From positions 97,448-161,447 of the forward strand of contig JAGNKU010000011.1 in assembly GCA_017999985.1 (NCBI GenBank): a stretch of DNA of 64,000 nucleotides, read 5' to 3'. The number at the start of each line of letters is the position of its first letter. Positions within the stretch are counted from its first letter, which is position 1. This document shows positions 1 through 8,076 of this stretch, one piece after another. Source of the stretch: Phycisphaerae bacterium. GTDB taxonomy: Bacteria > Planctomycetota > Phycisphaerae > UBA1845 > Fen-1342. The notes below the pieces were generated by a model, which saw nothing but the letters and a program-made list of their open reading frames with translations, was not told the origin of the DNA and did not search any database. A program made the position numbers and the translations under genes.

Positions 1-753
1 GCGCTCGTCGCGCTGCTCCACCAGTCCATGACCGACGTACCGGCCGCCGCGATAGAACTCCACGTGCGGCTCAGGCGGGCAAGCGGCGCCGACCGGTGCC
101 GCGATCCACACCCGCGTCCCGCTGCCCCGCTCCTCCAAAAACGCCACCGCGGAGGTGGCTTGGCCGCTGCGGCGCTGCCCAGGGCCCGGCCACAAGGCCA
201 CCACGCGGTCCGGCGCCAGCGCCGTGTCGCGCGCCAACTGCGTCACGCCGCAAAAGCACACGTCCGCCGCAACGTGGCGCACGTCAAAACTCGCGGCCGG
301 CTGGCCGCCCACGCGCAGCCACCAGTGATCGCCGACCCGTACGCCCTGGTTCGACCCCGCACGCACCCACACGGACGCGCCGCCCGGTCCGACCGCGTCG
401 ATTTCCGCCTGCAACACGGCGGATGCGGGCCAGTGCTCGACCAGCGTGGCCAGCAGGTCGGGCGGAAGTATCCAGCCGCGCCAGCCGCGCAGGTCTCCCG
501 GCAGCACCACCCCGGCTGGGACCGCGAAGGTCGGCCCATCCTGCGCAGCCTCGATCGAGCTCGCCACGGCCCGGGGGTGGATGTGCTCGGCAAGCACCAG
601 CTCCGCTCCGGCCGGGAGGGTTGCATCCGCGGGCGGCCTCACGCGCACCTGTCCGGGCTGTCCGCCGGGGGTCAGCGCGACCTCGTAAGGCCGGTCCCCA
701 CCCAACACCGACGCCCCGATGAGCGGCAGTAGCAGTGCTGGAGCAATTCTCAT
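1..753 (-). CDS. Secreted protein of unknown function, C-terminus cut off by the window edge
   Basis: An open minus-strand frame runs from ATG at 753 off the left edge, giving at least 251 residues with no stop. It starts with a short hydrophobic signal-like segment (MRIAPALLLPLIGASVLGG), so export is likely. The remainder is rich in Val, Gly and Ala with short beta-type stretches (for example GVRVGDHWWLRVGG). This resembles an FlgA/MreC-like beta structure, but I recognise no named domain. A perfect 14-bp hairpin lies about 125 bp upstream. The coding call rests on the uninterrupted frame, the signal sequence and protein-like composition; the competing frames here are Arg/Pro-rich shadows. 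Confidence 0.6.
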   Translation of the reverse strand, partial: MRIAPALLLPLIGASVLGGDRPYEVALTPGGQPGQVRVRPPADATLPAGAELVLAEHIHPRAVASSIEAAQDGPTFAVPAGVVLPGDLRGWRGWILPPDLLATLVEHWPASAVLQAEIDAVGPGGASVWVRAGSNQGVRVGDHWWLRVGGQPAASFDVRHVAADVCFCGVTQLARDTALAPDRVVALWPGPGQRRSGQATSAVAFLEERGSGTRVWIAAPVGAACPPEPHVEFYRGGRYVGHGLVEQRDER

Positions 754-877
754 GGAATTCGTTGCACGGGCCACCCGCGGGCCAATCTGATCGACCGTTG
801 AACGGGCGGTATCTTATTGAAGCACAGAGTGGTCGTCGACCAGCCAGCGGCCAGCGCCGGCGCCGGCTACAAAACAC

Positions 878-910
878 CCGAGGCGGCCGACTCATCGTCG
901 GCCGCCTCGG
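878..910. repeat. Perfect 14-bp inverted repeat with 5-nt loop
   Basis: CCGAGGCGGCCGAC (878-891) and its exact reverse complement (897-910) flank the loop TCATC. On the minus strand the stem is followed by GTGTTTTG, so it could terminate leftward transcription. It could also be a 5' leader hairpin for the gene starting at 753. On the plus side no T-run follows. Confidence 0.6.
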
Positions 911-1136
911 ATGCCAGAGGAGGAGGAGAAGCGTCACTTTTGGAATGTCTTCACTCTTATTTACGCCTGAACCGGCGAAAGGTTCACGCCACACGCGCGA
1001 ATTTCGCGGCGCGATAATGTCGAGCGTGCGGCGCGACGCTCAGCAGGCTGCGCAGAAGGCGCTTCCGGGAGCGGTCACAGACTGAGGTTCCCCAGGGGCG
1101 CGTCGCGGAGCCGCCGTCGCCGCGCACAAAAGGGGG

Positions 1137-1166
1137 TGGACATGGTCCGGTCGCCTGCGGTATAGT
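1137..1166 (+). promoter_or_regulatory. Putative sigma70-type promoter upstream of the PHP gene
   Basis: TGGACA (1137-1142) and TATAGT (1161-1166) are separated by 18 bp. Each hexamer matches the sigma70 consensus at 5 of 6 positions. It points toward the PHP-domain gene at 1442 with a predicted leader of about 270 nt. Confidence 0.35.
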
Positions 1167-1441
1167 GCAACCGTGCGAGGCGGGACGACCGGCGCAGGGC
1201 GCGCTGGATTGCCCACGATCGCAAGTGCGGGCTCAGTGAGAGTTTGTGCCCCGGAGTCCGGGTGGGTGCAACGTCAGCCGGTCTGGCACTGCGCGGGTTA
1301 GCGCGCACGGGCTGGCACGGGTGACAGACCGCCAGAAGAGCCACCGGCCGCATCGGCATTGGGGCCGGGTCCGGACGATCGGGTCGTGAAGGCGCGGCAA
1401 AAGGGGCACCGGGGACTGGTTGCCCGCGGCTGGGAGGACGT

Positions 1442-2182
1442 ATGACTCTGGGAATTTACAACCTGCATAACCACACGCCGTTTTCTGACGGAGCTTACAC
1501 GGTCGACGAGCTCTGCCAGGCGCACCTGGACTGCAAGGCGCTGAAGGGGCACGACGTGCTGGGCATCGGCATCGCCGATCATCTGTTCTGCACGCCGTCG
1601 TCGCGCGAGGTCCACAACGAGAAGGAATTCGACCGCCTGTTCGCCAAGGAGACGCGCAACTACATCGCGATGGTCAGGGAGGCCCGGCAGCGCTGGGCCG
1701 GCCGGATGCAGATCTACTGCGGCGCCGAGATCAACTGGCCGCTGAACAAGGGGCTGGTCGACAGCGTCCGGGCCATGCTCACCGGCATCGACTACGTGCT
1801 GGTGGAGTACGTGGACTGGGCCGGGCTGACGCAGCTCGCCAACCAGGCGCGCCGCTGGCCATGCCCGGTGATCCTGGCGCACACCGACATCGCGGCGCAG
1901 TTCCCGAACACGTCGATGGACCAGGTCGTCCGCACCCTGGCGAACGCCCGTATCATCTACGAGCTGAATTCCAAGCTGCTGCCCCTCGCCAACCACGAAC
2001 GCTGGTTCCGGGTGCTGCCGAATCACCGCGTCCAGGTGGCAATCGGCACCGACACCCACGACGACCTGACGTGCCTGAACGACTTGCCCGAGATGTTCAA
2101 GTTCGTGCTGAAGTTCGGGCTGGGCGAGAAGATCTTCGTCCCCACGATCCGCAGCGAGGAGCCGGTCGCGGTCGGCCAGTAG
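1442..2182 (+). CDS. PHP-domain metal-dependent phosphoesterase-like protein
   Basis: This 246-residue protein has the PHP-domain signature. An N-terminal HNHTPFSDG metal-binding loop (residues 8-16) is followed by ADHLF (about 45), CGAEINW (about 96), an ILAHTD strand (about 141) and the late IGTDTHDD motif (about 202). These histidines and aspartates are the usual ligands of the trinuclear metal site in histidinol phosphatase/polymerase PHP enzymes. Length fits stand-alone PHP phosphoesterases of the YcdX/HisK type. The substrate cannot be told from sequence; histidinol phosphate is possible, but no his genes are nearby. The start is supported by GGGAGGA just upstream. It converges with the kinase gene on the other strand, with a 24-bp gap. 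Confidence 0.85.
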   Translation: MTLGIYNLHNHTPFSDGAYTVDELCQAHLDCKALKGHDVLGIGIADHLFCTPSSREVHNEKEFDRLFAKETRNYIAMVREARQRWAGRMQIYCGAEINWPLNKGLVDSVRAMLTGIDYVLVEYVDWAGLTQLANQARRWPCPVILAHTDIAAQFPNTSMDQVVRTLANARIIYELNSKLLPLANHERWFRVLPNHRVQVAIGTDTHDDLTCLNDLPEMFKFVLKFGLGEKIFVPTIRSEEPVAVGQ

Positions 2183-2206
2183 CCCCGCGCCCGCCGCGCC
2201 AGCAGA

Positions 2207-4090
2207 TCACTCCCGGCCGTAATGCGCCCGCTTCCAGGCCCGTCGCGCCGCCTTGGCCTGCTGCTTGCGCGCACTGGCGGCGGCCAGCGCGGGCCACTCG
2301 GCCCGCCAAGCATCCGCCGCAGTGCCATAGCCCCCGTAGTACGTCTTCAGGAAACGTACGCAGTCGGTCCGCGTCACGCCCGGCAGACCGCCCAGGCTGA
2401 CGTACAGCCGCGCGAGCGCCCGTTGCCGGCGGGGGCGAACACGCCAAAGCGCACGCCGGACGCCATCCAGATCGATCCACAAGAGCTTGGGCGCGTCGTG
2501 TGGCACGACCAGGATGTTGCTCGCCTTGCAGTCGCGGTGCTCGAAGCCGCGCTCGTGGAAGACCCGCACGTGCCACGCGAGCAGCTCGGCGAGCGTATTC
2601 TTGAGTTGCCGCCATTCCGCCGGCGTGCGGCGCCCGTACTCCGCGCGCAGGTGCGATTCCAGATCGACGGCACCCGGGAGCGCCTCGGTGATCAGCAGGC
2701 TGTCACGCACCAGTGGCCCCCACCGGCGTTCCAGCATGGCCAACGGCCGGGCCGTTGCGATATCGCGGTGCAAGAGCGCGTGGCCGATCGCCCAGCCGCG
2801 CCGCCCGCGCGACGGCGGCCAGAGCTGCGCGAACCAGCGCCACGCATTGCGGGCCCGCGGGCGCTTGATGATCACGGCCAGCGCCTCGCCCTCGTGCGGC
2901 AGCACGGCGCGGCACACCTGCGCGGAATGCGAGTTCTTGCACGCTGTGCTGTTGGCCGCGGAGAACCATCGCAGCGGCTGCTGCAGGCACTGACTCCACC
3001 AGCGCGGCGCGAACACCAGTTGCGACGCACGCGATTCGTCGCTCGCGTGCTTGCAGGCCGTCACGGCCACGCCACGCCAGCCGCCCGGCAGTCGCAGTCG
3101 CGTGAAGTAGCGCCCCGTCCGCGCGCTGCGCCGGTCACGCTGCGCGCCCAGCCGCCAGGCATGCCGGCGGGCCGCCGCATCCAACGCCGCCACCAGGCCG
3201 GCAAAACCCAGCCCCAGCGCGCGCCCGTGCTCGAACGCCGTTTCATATTCATTCCGCCAGCGCAGGTAGGCGCGCAGGAAGCGCAGCCGGTCCGCCACCG
3301 AGCTATTCCGCCGAAACCACTGGTTGAGCTGCGCGAGGTTGCGGACGACCGCGCCGTCGCTGAGCGGCACGTCCCGCCGCGCACTCTGCAGGTCCACGAA
3401 GACCGTGCGGTAGGTACGCGGCCCCACCGGCTGCACGAGGATGTTGGCCGCGTGCATGTCCAGGTGCTCGAACCCGGCCTGGTGCGCGCGGGCGATCATC
3501 TCGGCCAGCAGCTCGCAGAGCTGCGCCACGTCGCGCCGCCGCCGCCGGACGTCATCGTCCGACTGGAGCTGGAGCCAGAAGTCGTTGAGTGGCTGTGCCG
3601 GCTCGATCCCGGCACTGACCAGCACGGCGCACGCCCGACCGTCGCGCGCCAGCCGCTCGGCGTATGCGACCGGGCGAACCGCCGCCAGGCCGGCCCGCCG
3701 CGCAAACACGCCGCCTTCCCACTCCGCGCGGCACGCCGGCTCGCGCAGCAGGCTCCGCACCCGCTGTTGCCACGAATCGTTGAAGTAGTATTTCACATAG
3801 TACGGCGTGGCCTGCAGGACCGCGCGCCAGACTTCGCGCCGCGCGTTCTGCTTGACCCGTTGCCAGCCCTGCGCCAGGGGCTGGGCCCACGCGCCCGCCG
3901 GCACAGCCGTGAGCAGTTCCTGCACCCCGGGACTGTACGTCCAGGCGATGCCGTGGAAGTCCCCCGTGCGGCTCTCGGCGCTGGCCGCGGGTGCAAAGGC
4001 CTCCGGGGCAGCGCTCCCGGACACAGCGCCGGCGTCAGCCGTGGCGACCGCCGGTGACCAGGTTGACGGAGTGAGATTGATCGTGCCCAT
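2207..4090 (-). CDS. Tandem WaaP/Kdo-type lipopolysaccharide kinase family protein
   Basis: The 627-residue protein contains two protein-kinase-like (Kdo/WaaP-type) domains. The first has a candidate beta3 lysine in YYVKYY (about 100), a catalytic loop HLDMHAANILV (about 210) and FVDLQ. The second has AVIIKRP (about 410), HRDCKASNILV (about 530) and WIDLD. Both keep the HxD...N and D-L-Q/D residues needed for phosphotransfer, so both may be active. WaaP family members phosphorylate sugars of the LPS core; here the acceptor is unknown. A typical single-domain member is about 250-300 residues, so this is a fusion or duplication. The first 45 residues are Ala-rich and probably disordered. A promoter-like TTGAGA/TAGAAT pair lies 60 nt upstream. 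Confidence 0.8.
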   Translation of the reverse strand: MGTINLTPSTWSPAVATADAGAVSGSAAPEAFAPAASAESRTGDFHGIAWTYSPGVQELLTAVPAGAWAQPLAQGWQRVKQNARREVWRAVLQATPYYVKYYFNDSWQQRVRSLLREPACRAEWEGGVFARRAGLAAVRPVAYAERLARDGRACAVLVSAGIEPAQPLNDFWLQLQSDDDVRRRRRDVAQLCELLAEMIARAHQAGFEHLDMHAANILVQPVGPRTYRTVFVDLQSARRDVPLSDGAVVRNLAQLNQWFRRNSSVADRLRFLRAYLRWRNEYETAFEHGRALGLGFAGLVAALDAAARRHAWRLGAQRDRRSARTGRYFTRLRLPGGWRGVAVTACKHASDESRASQLVFAPRWWSQCLQQPLRWFSAANSTACKNSHSAQVCRAVLPHEGEALAVIIKRPRARNAWRWFAQLWPPSRGRRGWAIGHALLHRDIATARPLAMLERRWGPLVRDSLLITEALPGAVDLESHLRAEYGRRTPAEWRQLKNTLAELLAWHVRVFHERGFEHRDCKASNILVVPHDAPKLLWIDLDGVRRALWRVRPRRQRALARLYVSLGGLPGVTRTDCVRFLKTYYGGYGTAADAWRAEWPALAAASARKQQAKAARRAWKRAHYGRE

Positions 4091-4149
4091 GCCTGCGACA
4101 GCACCGCCGGCCCCCGCCGTGCGTCTCCATTACGCCACCCAGTGCCAGG

Positions 4150-4179
4150 ATTCTACGAGACCTCCAAATGTCTTCTCAA
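4150..4179 (-). promoter_or_regulatory. Putative promoter of the tandem WaaP-type kinase gene
   Basis: On the minus strand TTGAGA (4179-4174) is followed after 18 bp by TAGAAT (4155-4150). This lies about 60 nt upstream of the kinase start at 4090. Both hexamers are close to the sigma70 consensus. Confidence 0.4.
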
Positions 4180-4252
4180 GTGAAGAGCATACGCGGCAGC
4201 GCCCGGGCTGAAAACCCCCTGCCCCGCCGTCCGCCCGGCCATCCGGGCTCCA

Positions 4253-5965
4253 CTAGCGCCGGCGCCGGTATTCCTTGCCCGGCACGAGTTCGTACTCCAG
4301 CTCCGCGTGCGCGTCGTCGTACGCCTCGATCAGCCCCAGCGGCCAGTAGTCCTCCTGCACGAGCACCCGGCGAAACGCACCATCCGGAGGCAACGACCGC
4401 AGCAGCACGCTGCACGTGCCCGGCCCGAGCGTCACCGAGGTCTCCACGAGCGCAACCGGGACCTGGTTCCGCGCCACCCAGCCGTTGATGATCGACTCCA
4501 CCGGCGGCGGCACGAACGCGTCGCCGGGCGTGAACGACCAGCGGTGCCGCGCCCCGTCACTGGTCAGAATCTGGCGCGTCACCGCCCCGGTCGGCTGCCC
4601 CCGTTGCTCGACCACCTGCACCGGCTCCTGCGCGATGAAAAAGTCGCCTTGCCAGCGATAGGCCCCCGCCCGGCCGTCGACGGTCCACGTCACGCGCTCC
4701 TCGCGCAACTGACCCATGCGGCGCCACAGGCCGCCTTCGTAGCCGCGCTCCGGGCGGCCCTGCGCCGCCGCGCGCTGCACGATAACGACCTCGTTGGAAT
4801 TCAGTCTTTGATACACCGCCTCGCGGGCCTCGCGTCCCCACCGCGCCGTCGGGCCCGCCTGGCGCAGGTCTGCCGCCAACTGCGCCCCCGCCGCGCGGGC
4901 CACCTCCAGCTCCACCGGCCCATCGTCGACGATCTGCAGCGCCGCCGCCATCCGCCCCGCCACCCGGTCGGCCTCGGCCGCATTGGCGGCGTCGGTGAAC
5001 ACCAGCAACACGACCACCCGTGCCGGCGAGATTCGTACAACCCGCGCGGACGGCACCAGGATGTCGCTCTCGCCGAGGTCCGGGTGCCGCAGCGCCACAA
5101 CCTGGCCGCCGGCGGCATGGGCTTCCTCGTGCAGCAGGCTCGCCGCGTCCCAGCGCAACCAGAACCGCGCCGCAAGGTCGCCCAGGAGATCCCCCGGCGT
5201 GCGGTCCGGCACCAGCCACGTGCGCAAAACCGCGATCGACCAGGCCGGCCCCTGCTCCGCCGCGGCGGAGATGAACACTCCGCGCACCTCGGGAAAGTCC
5301 GTGCCCACCACCTGCCAGCCGCGCTCGAGCGGCAGCTTCAGACCGGCGTCGGCCAGAAACTCCTCCGCCGGCCGGTTGAGCGTCGGATCGTCGATGCGCA
5401 GCGTCTGGCAGACATCGTCGAGCATCTCGACGTCGGCCGGCCGCAGGTCGACCAGCGGCTCGTATTGCACCTTGATCACGTGGCCGCGTGGCAGGCAGGT
5501 GAAGCGTGTGATCATCTCGCCGCGCAGCCGCGTGCGGCCCATGAGCATCGGCACGATCTGGTGCACCTGCACCGCGGGGTACGGACCCAGTCGCACGCGC
5601 TCCGCCTGGGCCACGGTGCCCCGGCTGCCCAGCACGTCGGCCGCCAGCAGTTGCACCACGGTCTGGAAGGTCGGGAGGCGCGTGTACTCGAACTGAATGC
5701 GGCGCTCGAACGCGCGCTGGTCACGCCGGCCGCGCCGGGCGCTGGGCAGGATGAACGCCCGCGGGTCGCGCGGATCACGCACCCAGCCGCGGGGCGGCTG
5801 GACGCGCAGCGGCGTATCACCGACGGCCTGCTCGGGCCCCAGCGCGTGCCGCGTGTGCACCTGCCACCACGCCAGACCGAGTGCACCCGCCAGCAGGCCG
5901 GCCGTGACGATCGGCAGGAGCCGTGGCCGACCCGCCTTCGCGCCGCTGTAAACCTCGAACTGCAT
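4253..5965 (-). CDS. Membrane-anchored protein of unknown function
   Basis: A 570-residue protein with a single predicted N-terminal transmembrane helix (residues about 17-34, PIVTAGLLAGALGLAWW), leaving a large extracytoplasmic part. I recognise no enzyme motif. The body alternates beta-strand-like segments (for example ARVVVLLVFTDA) with acidic helices, and ends in a basic RRRR tail. Two similar stretches, residues about 55-190 and about 200-350, may be repeated domains, because both contain a 'polished LPLERGW / VQPPRGW' opening typical of lipoprotein-like alpha/beta folds. That is inference. A TATGAT hexamer lies only 8 nt upstream of the ATG and no Shine-Dalgarno sequence is visible, so the mRNA may be leaderless. 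Confidence 0.7.
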   Translation of the reverse strand: MQFEVYSGAKAGRPRLLPIVTAGLLAGALGLAWWQVHTRHALGPEQAVGDTPLRVQPPRGWVRDPRDPRAFILPSARRGRRDQRAFERRIQFEYTRLPTFQTVVQLLAADVLGSRGTVAQAERVRLGPYPAVQVHQIVPMLMGRTRLRGEMITRFTCLPRGHVIKVQYEPLVDLRPADVEMLDDVCQTLRIDDPTLNRPAEEFLADAGLKLPLERGWQVVGTDFPEVRGVFISAAAEQGPAWSIAVLRTWLVPDRTPGDLLGDLAARFWLRWDAASLLHEEAHAAGGQVVALRHPDLGESDILVPSARVVRISPARVVVLLVFTDAANAAEADRVAGRMAAALQIVDDGPVELEVARAAGAQLAADLRQAGPTARWGREAREAVYQRLNSNEVVIVQRAAAQGRPERGYEGGLWRRMGQLREERVTWTVDGRAGAYRWQGDFFIAQEPVQVVEQRGQPTGAVTRQILTSDGARHRWSFTPGDAFVPPPVESIINGWVARNQVPVALVETSVTLGPGTCSVLLRSLPPDGAFRRVLVQEDYWPLGLIEAYDDAHAELEYELVPGKEYRRRR

Positions 5966-6338
5966 CGGCGGGCATCATACGCGGGCGGCGACGGGGAGCA
6001 AACGGCGCGGCAGCAAGGCTGAAGGCAGAAGTGTGAGGTCAGAAGTGAGCGGGGCGAGGCCGCAAGAGAGGGCGCGGCTCCTGCCGAGCGACGGCGTGAA
6101 GCGCGAAGTCACAACTATGAAGCCAGAATTCGGAAGTCGGCGGTCCGGCGCAAGCGACGTTCGCGCCATGTTGGCACCGGCTGAAGCGCCGCAGCGCGCA
6201 GAACCCGAAGCGGCAGCGCCAGGCCAGCGCAGCGCGTGGAACCCCTGGAGCGCCTTGTGGATCGTGATCAGCGGAGCACGAAGCGACAAGGTGGAGCCGG
6301 ACAAATAATGGCAACTGATGTCAACATGCGCCCACGGG
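5966..6338. other. 373-bp region without a gene; degenerate GAAGT-rich repeats
   Basis: No convincing reading frame. Two short purine-rich patches, 6021-6050 and 6098-6140, contain several imperfect copies of a CAGAAGT/GAAGTC word at irregular spacing. They look like remnants of a simple repeat. The 3' part of the region (6150-6300) is not recognisable. Confidence 0.4.
5974..5979 (-). promoter_or_regulatory. Possible -10 element 8 nt before the start codon (leaderless mRNA)
   Basis: TATGAT on the minus strand sits 8 nt upstream of the ATG at 5965 and is followed by GC. A -10 box this close would start transcription at or next to the start codon. No ribosome-binding site is seen. The match is short, so confidence is low. 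Confidence 0.25.
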
Positions 6339-6764
6339 CTATCGCTGTCCTCGAATCGGATAGCGCGCAAGTAGCCGCTCAAGTTCGGAGCAAAGCGCGG
6401 GCAAATACGACTGGTCGATCTCAAATCGAAAGCGGTGCTTCTGCATCATGTGGTTAGGGGTAAGATCAACTACAAGTTCGCCGTTCCCCTGCGTAAGTGA
6501 CAATGACACGCTGAGGTTGGGTTCTGTGCACTCAAGTGTGGCGATTCCGTTGAGTGACGAGTGGGCCGCGCGCAGTTCGTGCAACCATTGCTCCAACTCC
6601 CCCAGATGGAGAATCGGACCTGTGGTCTCGACGACCGCCCCGTGGGCTTCACACAGTGCGCGAACCAAGAGCCAGTTACCGTCCCAGTAGTCGTCCGACG
6701 AGTCAAACTCGCGGCTAAGTACCCACACGCTCAACCCGATGATCTTGAAATCCGGTGCGCTCAT
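6339..6764 (-). CDS. WapI-like immunity-family protein (small acidic protein)
   Basis: A 141-residue soluble acidic protein. The segment DDYWDGNWLLVRALCEA, then an acidic helix with a conserved LxxWLxxL pattern and a beta-rich C-terminus, resembles the WapI immunity-protein family, whose members share a 'DYxxNWL' core. Assignment is by pattern only. The ATG at 6764 is chosen because the longer frame starts with TTG at 6815; neither start has a good ribosome-binding site. Base composition looks less GC-biased than the neighbours, and a debris-like region lies just downstream, which suggests recent acquisition. No cognate toxin gene is seen. It could be co-transcribed with the TlpA-like gene, 58 bp upstream. 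Confidence 0.6.
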   Translation of the reverse strand: MSAPDFKIIGLSVWVLSREFDSSDDYWDGNWLLVRALCEAHGAVVETTGPILHLGELEQWLHELRAAHSSLNGIATLECTEPNLSVSLSLTQGNGELVVDLTPNHMMQKHRFRFEIDQSYLPALCSELERLLARYPIRGQR

Positions 6765-6822
6765 GTCGGATGCCCAAGGCGCGAGCGTGGGTTCCCCGGA
6801 ACCGCCTTGCGCCAACGAGACT

Positions 6823-8076
6823 TTACCGCCCCGGCGCCTGTTCCACCACGAGTGTCTCCACCGGGCGTTCGACCGGCGTCACTTCCAAACCCAACTGCTC
6901 GCGGACCGCGGCGAGCAGGCCGTCCGGCTTGCTCTCGTCCCAACGCAGGCTGACATCGTACCGGCCGTTCAGTTGTGTTTCGTTGAAGACTGGGCGCTGC
7001 AGAAGCTCCGCGAGCGAAGCCGCCAAGTTGCCTGGTGAGACGTTCACAAACTCCATGCTGCCCGCCCCCGATTGTGTGGCCTGGCCGCCGTCCGGGGCCG
7101 CCGCCGGCGTCAGCTTAGCAGTCGCACCCTTCGGCACTGTCAAAGCGTACGCCGCTACCGTTCGCGGCTCGCGTCGGGTGCGCAGACCAAAGGTCGCCTC
7201 GAGCGCTTGCTGCAACATCGGCCGGAGTGCGGCGTCTTGCGCGCGCGGCACGCGCACCTCGACGTCGTAGTACTCTTCCGGCACCGCGAACGCGATGTCG
7301 ATCTGGTGACGCGGCCAGCCGTAGGCCGTCGAAAGCACCTGCGGCAGGTCGGCGCCTTTCATCGTCAACATCCCGGCACTGCTGCTCGTCATCCCCTCGG
7401 CCGCGCCACGGCGAATCGTGATTTCAAACAGCGGATGTGCCCCGCTTTCCTCCTCCGCACCCCTGGCGGACACCGTGTCCGACTCGTTCCCCGACTCGGG
7501 GACGCTCGGCAGCGGCTTGCCCGCGATCAGGTCATCCAGCAACCCCGCCGTCAGGCCCATTGGGTGCGTGAACCCGGCCAGCTTACCCTGCGCATCCACC
7601 AGCACCGTCAGCGGAATCCCCTCGATGCCGTACGCCGCGTGCATCGACTTGTCCGTATCCAGCCCGACCCACGCGCGGATCGCCTTGCGCTCCAAAAACG
7701 GCGCCACCTTGCTCTCCGGCTCGGCGGTGACCGCAATGAATTGCACCGGCTTGCCGGCGTATTTCTCCGCCAACTCGTTCAGGTGTGGAATTGCCGCCAC
7801 ACACGGCCCGCACCACGTCGCCCAAAACTCCAGCACGACCGCTTTGCCGCGCAGGGCCTCCCAGCTCGCCGTGGCGCCCTGCGGCGCCTGAAGCAGTGTC
7901 TCCAACCCCAGCGGCGGCGCCGGTGACCCGATCTGGAGGCCGCCGGCCGAAGCCCGCACGCGCGCCGCGCCCGCGGGCGACTTTTCCTTCTCCGGCGTGC
8001 GCTCACAGCCGCAGACGAACAGGAACAGCGACGCCGCCAGAAACCGGCACATGCGACGTGACTTACACACTCTCAT
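6823..8076 (-). CDS. TlpA-like thioredoxin lipoprotein fused to a TIGR03435-type domain
   Basis: 417 residues. A lipoprotein signal ends in LFVCGC (Cys24 lipidated). A thioredoxin/TlpA domain (about 45-190) carries the redox motif WCGPC (88-92) and the cis-Pro region GIPLTVLVD. Residues about 215-400 resemble the TIGR03435/DUF3738 family common in Acidobacteria and Planctomycetes (for example FEITIRR, then GVxMxxxxLPQVLSTAYG and a final FxETQLNGRYDVSLRW). Known TlpA proteins reduce periplasmic disulfides, often in cytochrome or copper-centre assembly. The ATG overlaps the stop of the upstream outer-membrane-channel gene (ATGA), so the two are translationally coupled. That links this redox protein to the metal-efflux locus. 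The function of the second domain is unknown. Confidence 0.85.
   Translation of the reverse strand: MRVCKSRRMCRFLAASLFLFVCGCERTPEKEKSPAGAARVRASAGGLQIGSPAPPLGLETLLQAPQGATASWEALRGKAVVLEFWATWCGPCVAAIPHLNELAEKYAGKPVQFIAVTAEPESKVAPFLERKAIRAWVGLDTDKSMHAAYGIEGIPLTVLVDAQGKLAGFTHPMGLTAGLLDDLIAGKPLPSVPESGNESDTVSARGAEEESGAHPLFEITIRRGAAEGMTSSSAGMLTMKGADLPQVLSTAYGWPRHQIDIAFAVPEEYYDVEVRVPRAQDAALRPMLQQALEATFGLRTRREPRTVAAYALTVPKGATAKLTPAAAPDGGQATQSGAGSMEFVNVSPGNLAASLAELLQRPVFNETQLNGRYDVSLRWDESKPDGLLAAVREQLGLEVTPVERPVETLVVEQAPGR

Larger units (their letters stand above)
754..1441. other. 688-bp region without a convincing gene
   Basis: No frame here gives a protein-like translation; the short ORFs are Arg/Pro-rich shadows. 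The region lies between two divergent genes. It contains a perfect 14-bp hairpin (878-910) and a good sigma70-type promoter pointing right (1137-1166). The promoter would give a leader of about 270 nt before the PHP gene, long enough to hold a structured leader or a small RNA. I could not match it to RNase P RNA, tmRNA, 6S or SRP RNA by eye. Confidence 0.5.

Noticed and set aside
1075..1359. 94-residue minus-strand frame in the gene-free region before the PHP gene
   Set aside because: No signal, no domain, no ribosome-binding site.
2222..4057. 611-residue plus-strand frame antisense to the WaaP-type kinase
   Set aside because: Arg/Pro/His-rich translation without motifs; antisense shadow of a clear gene.
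4307..6022. 571-residue plus-strand frame antisense to 4253-5965
   Set aside because: Composition shadow; no hydrophobic or domain pattern.
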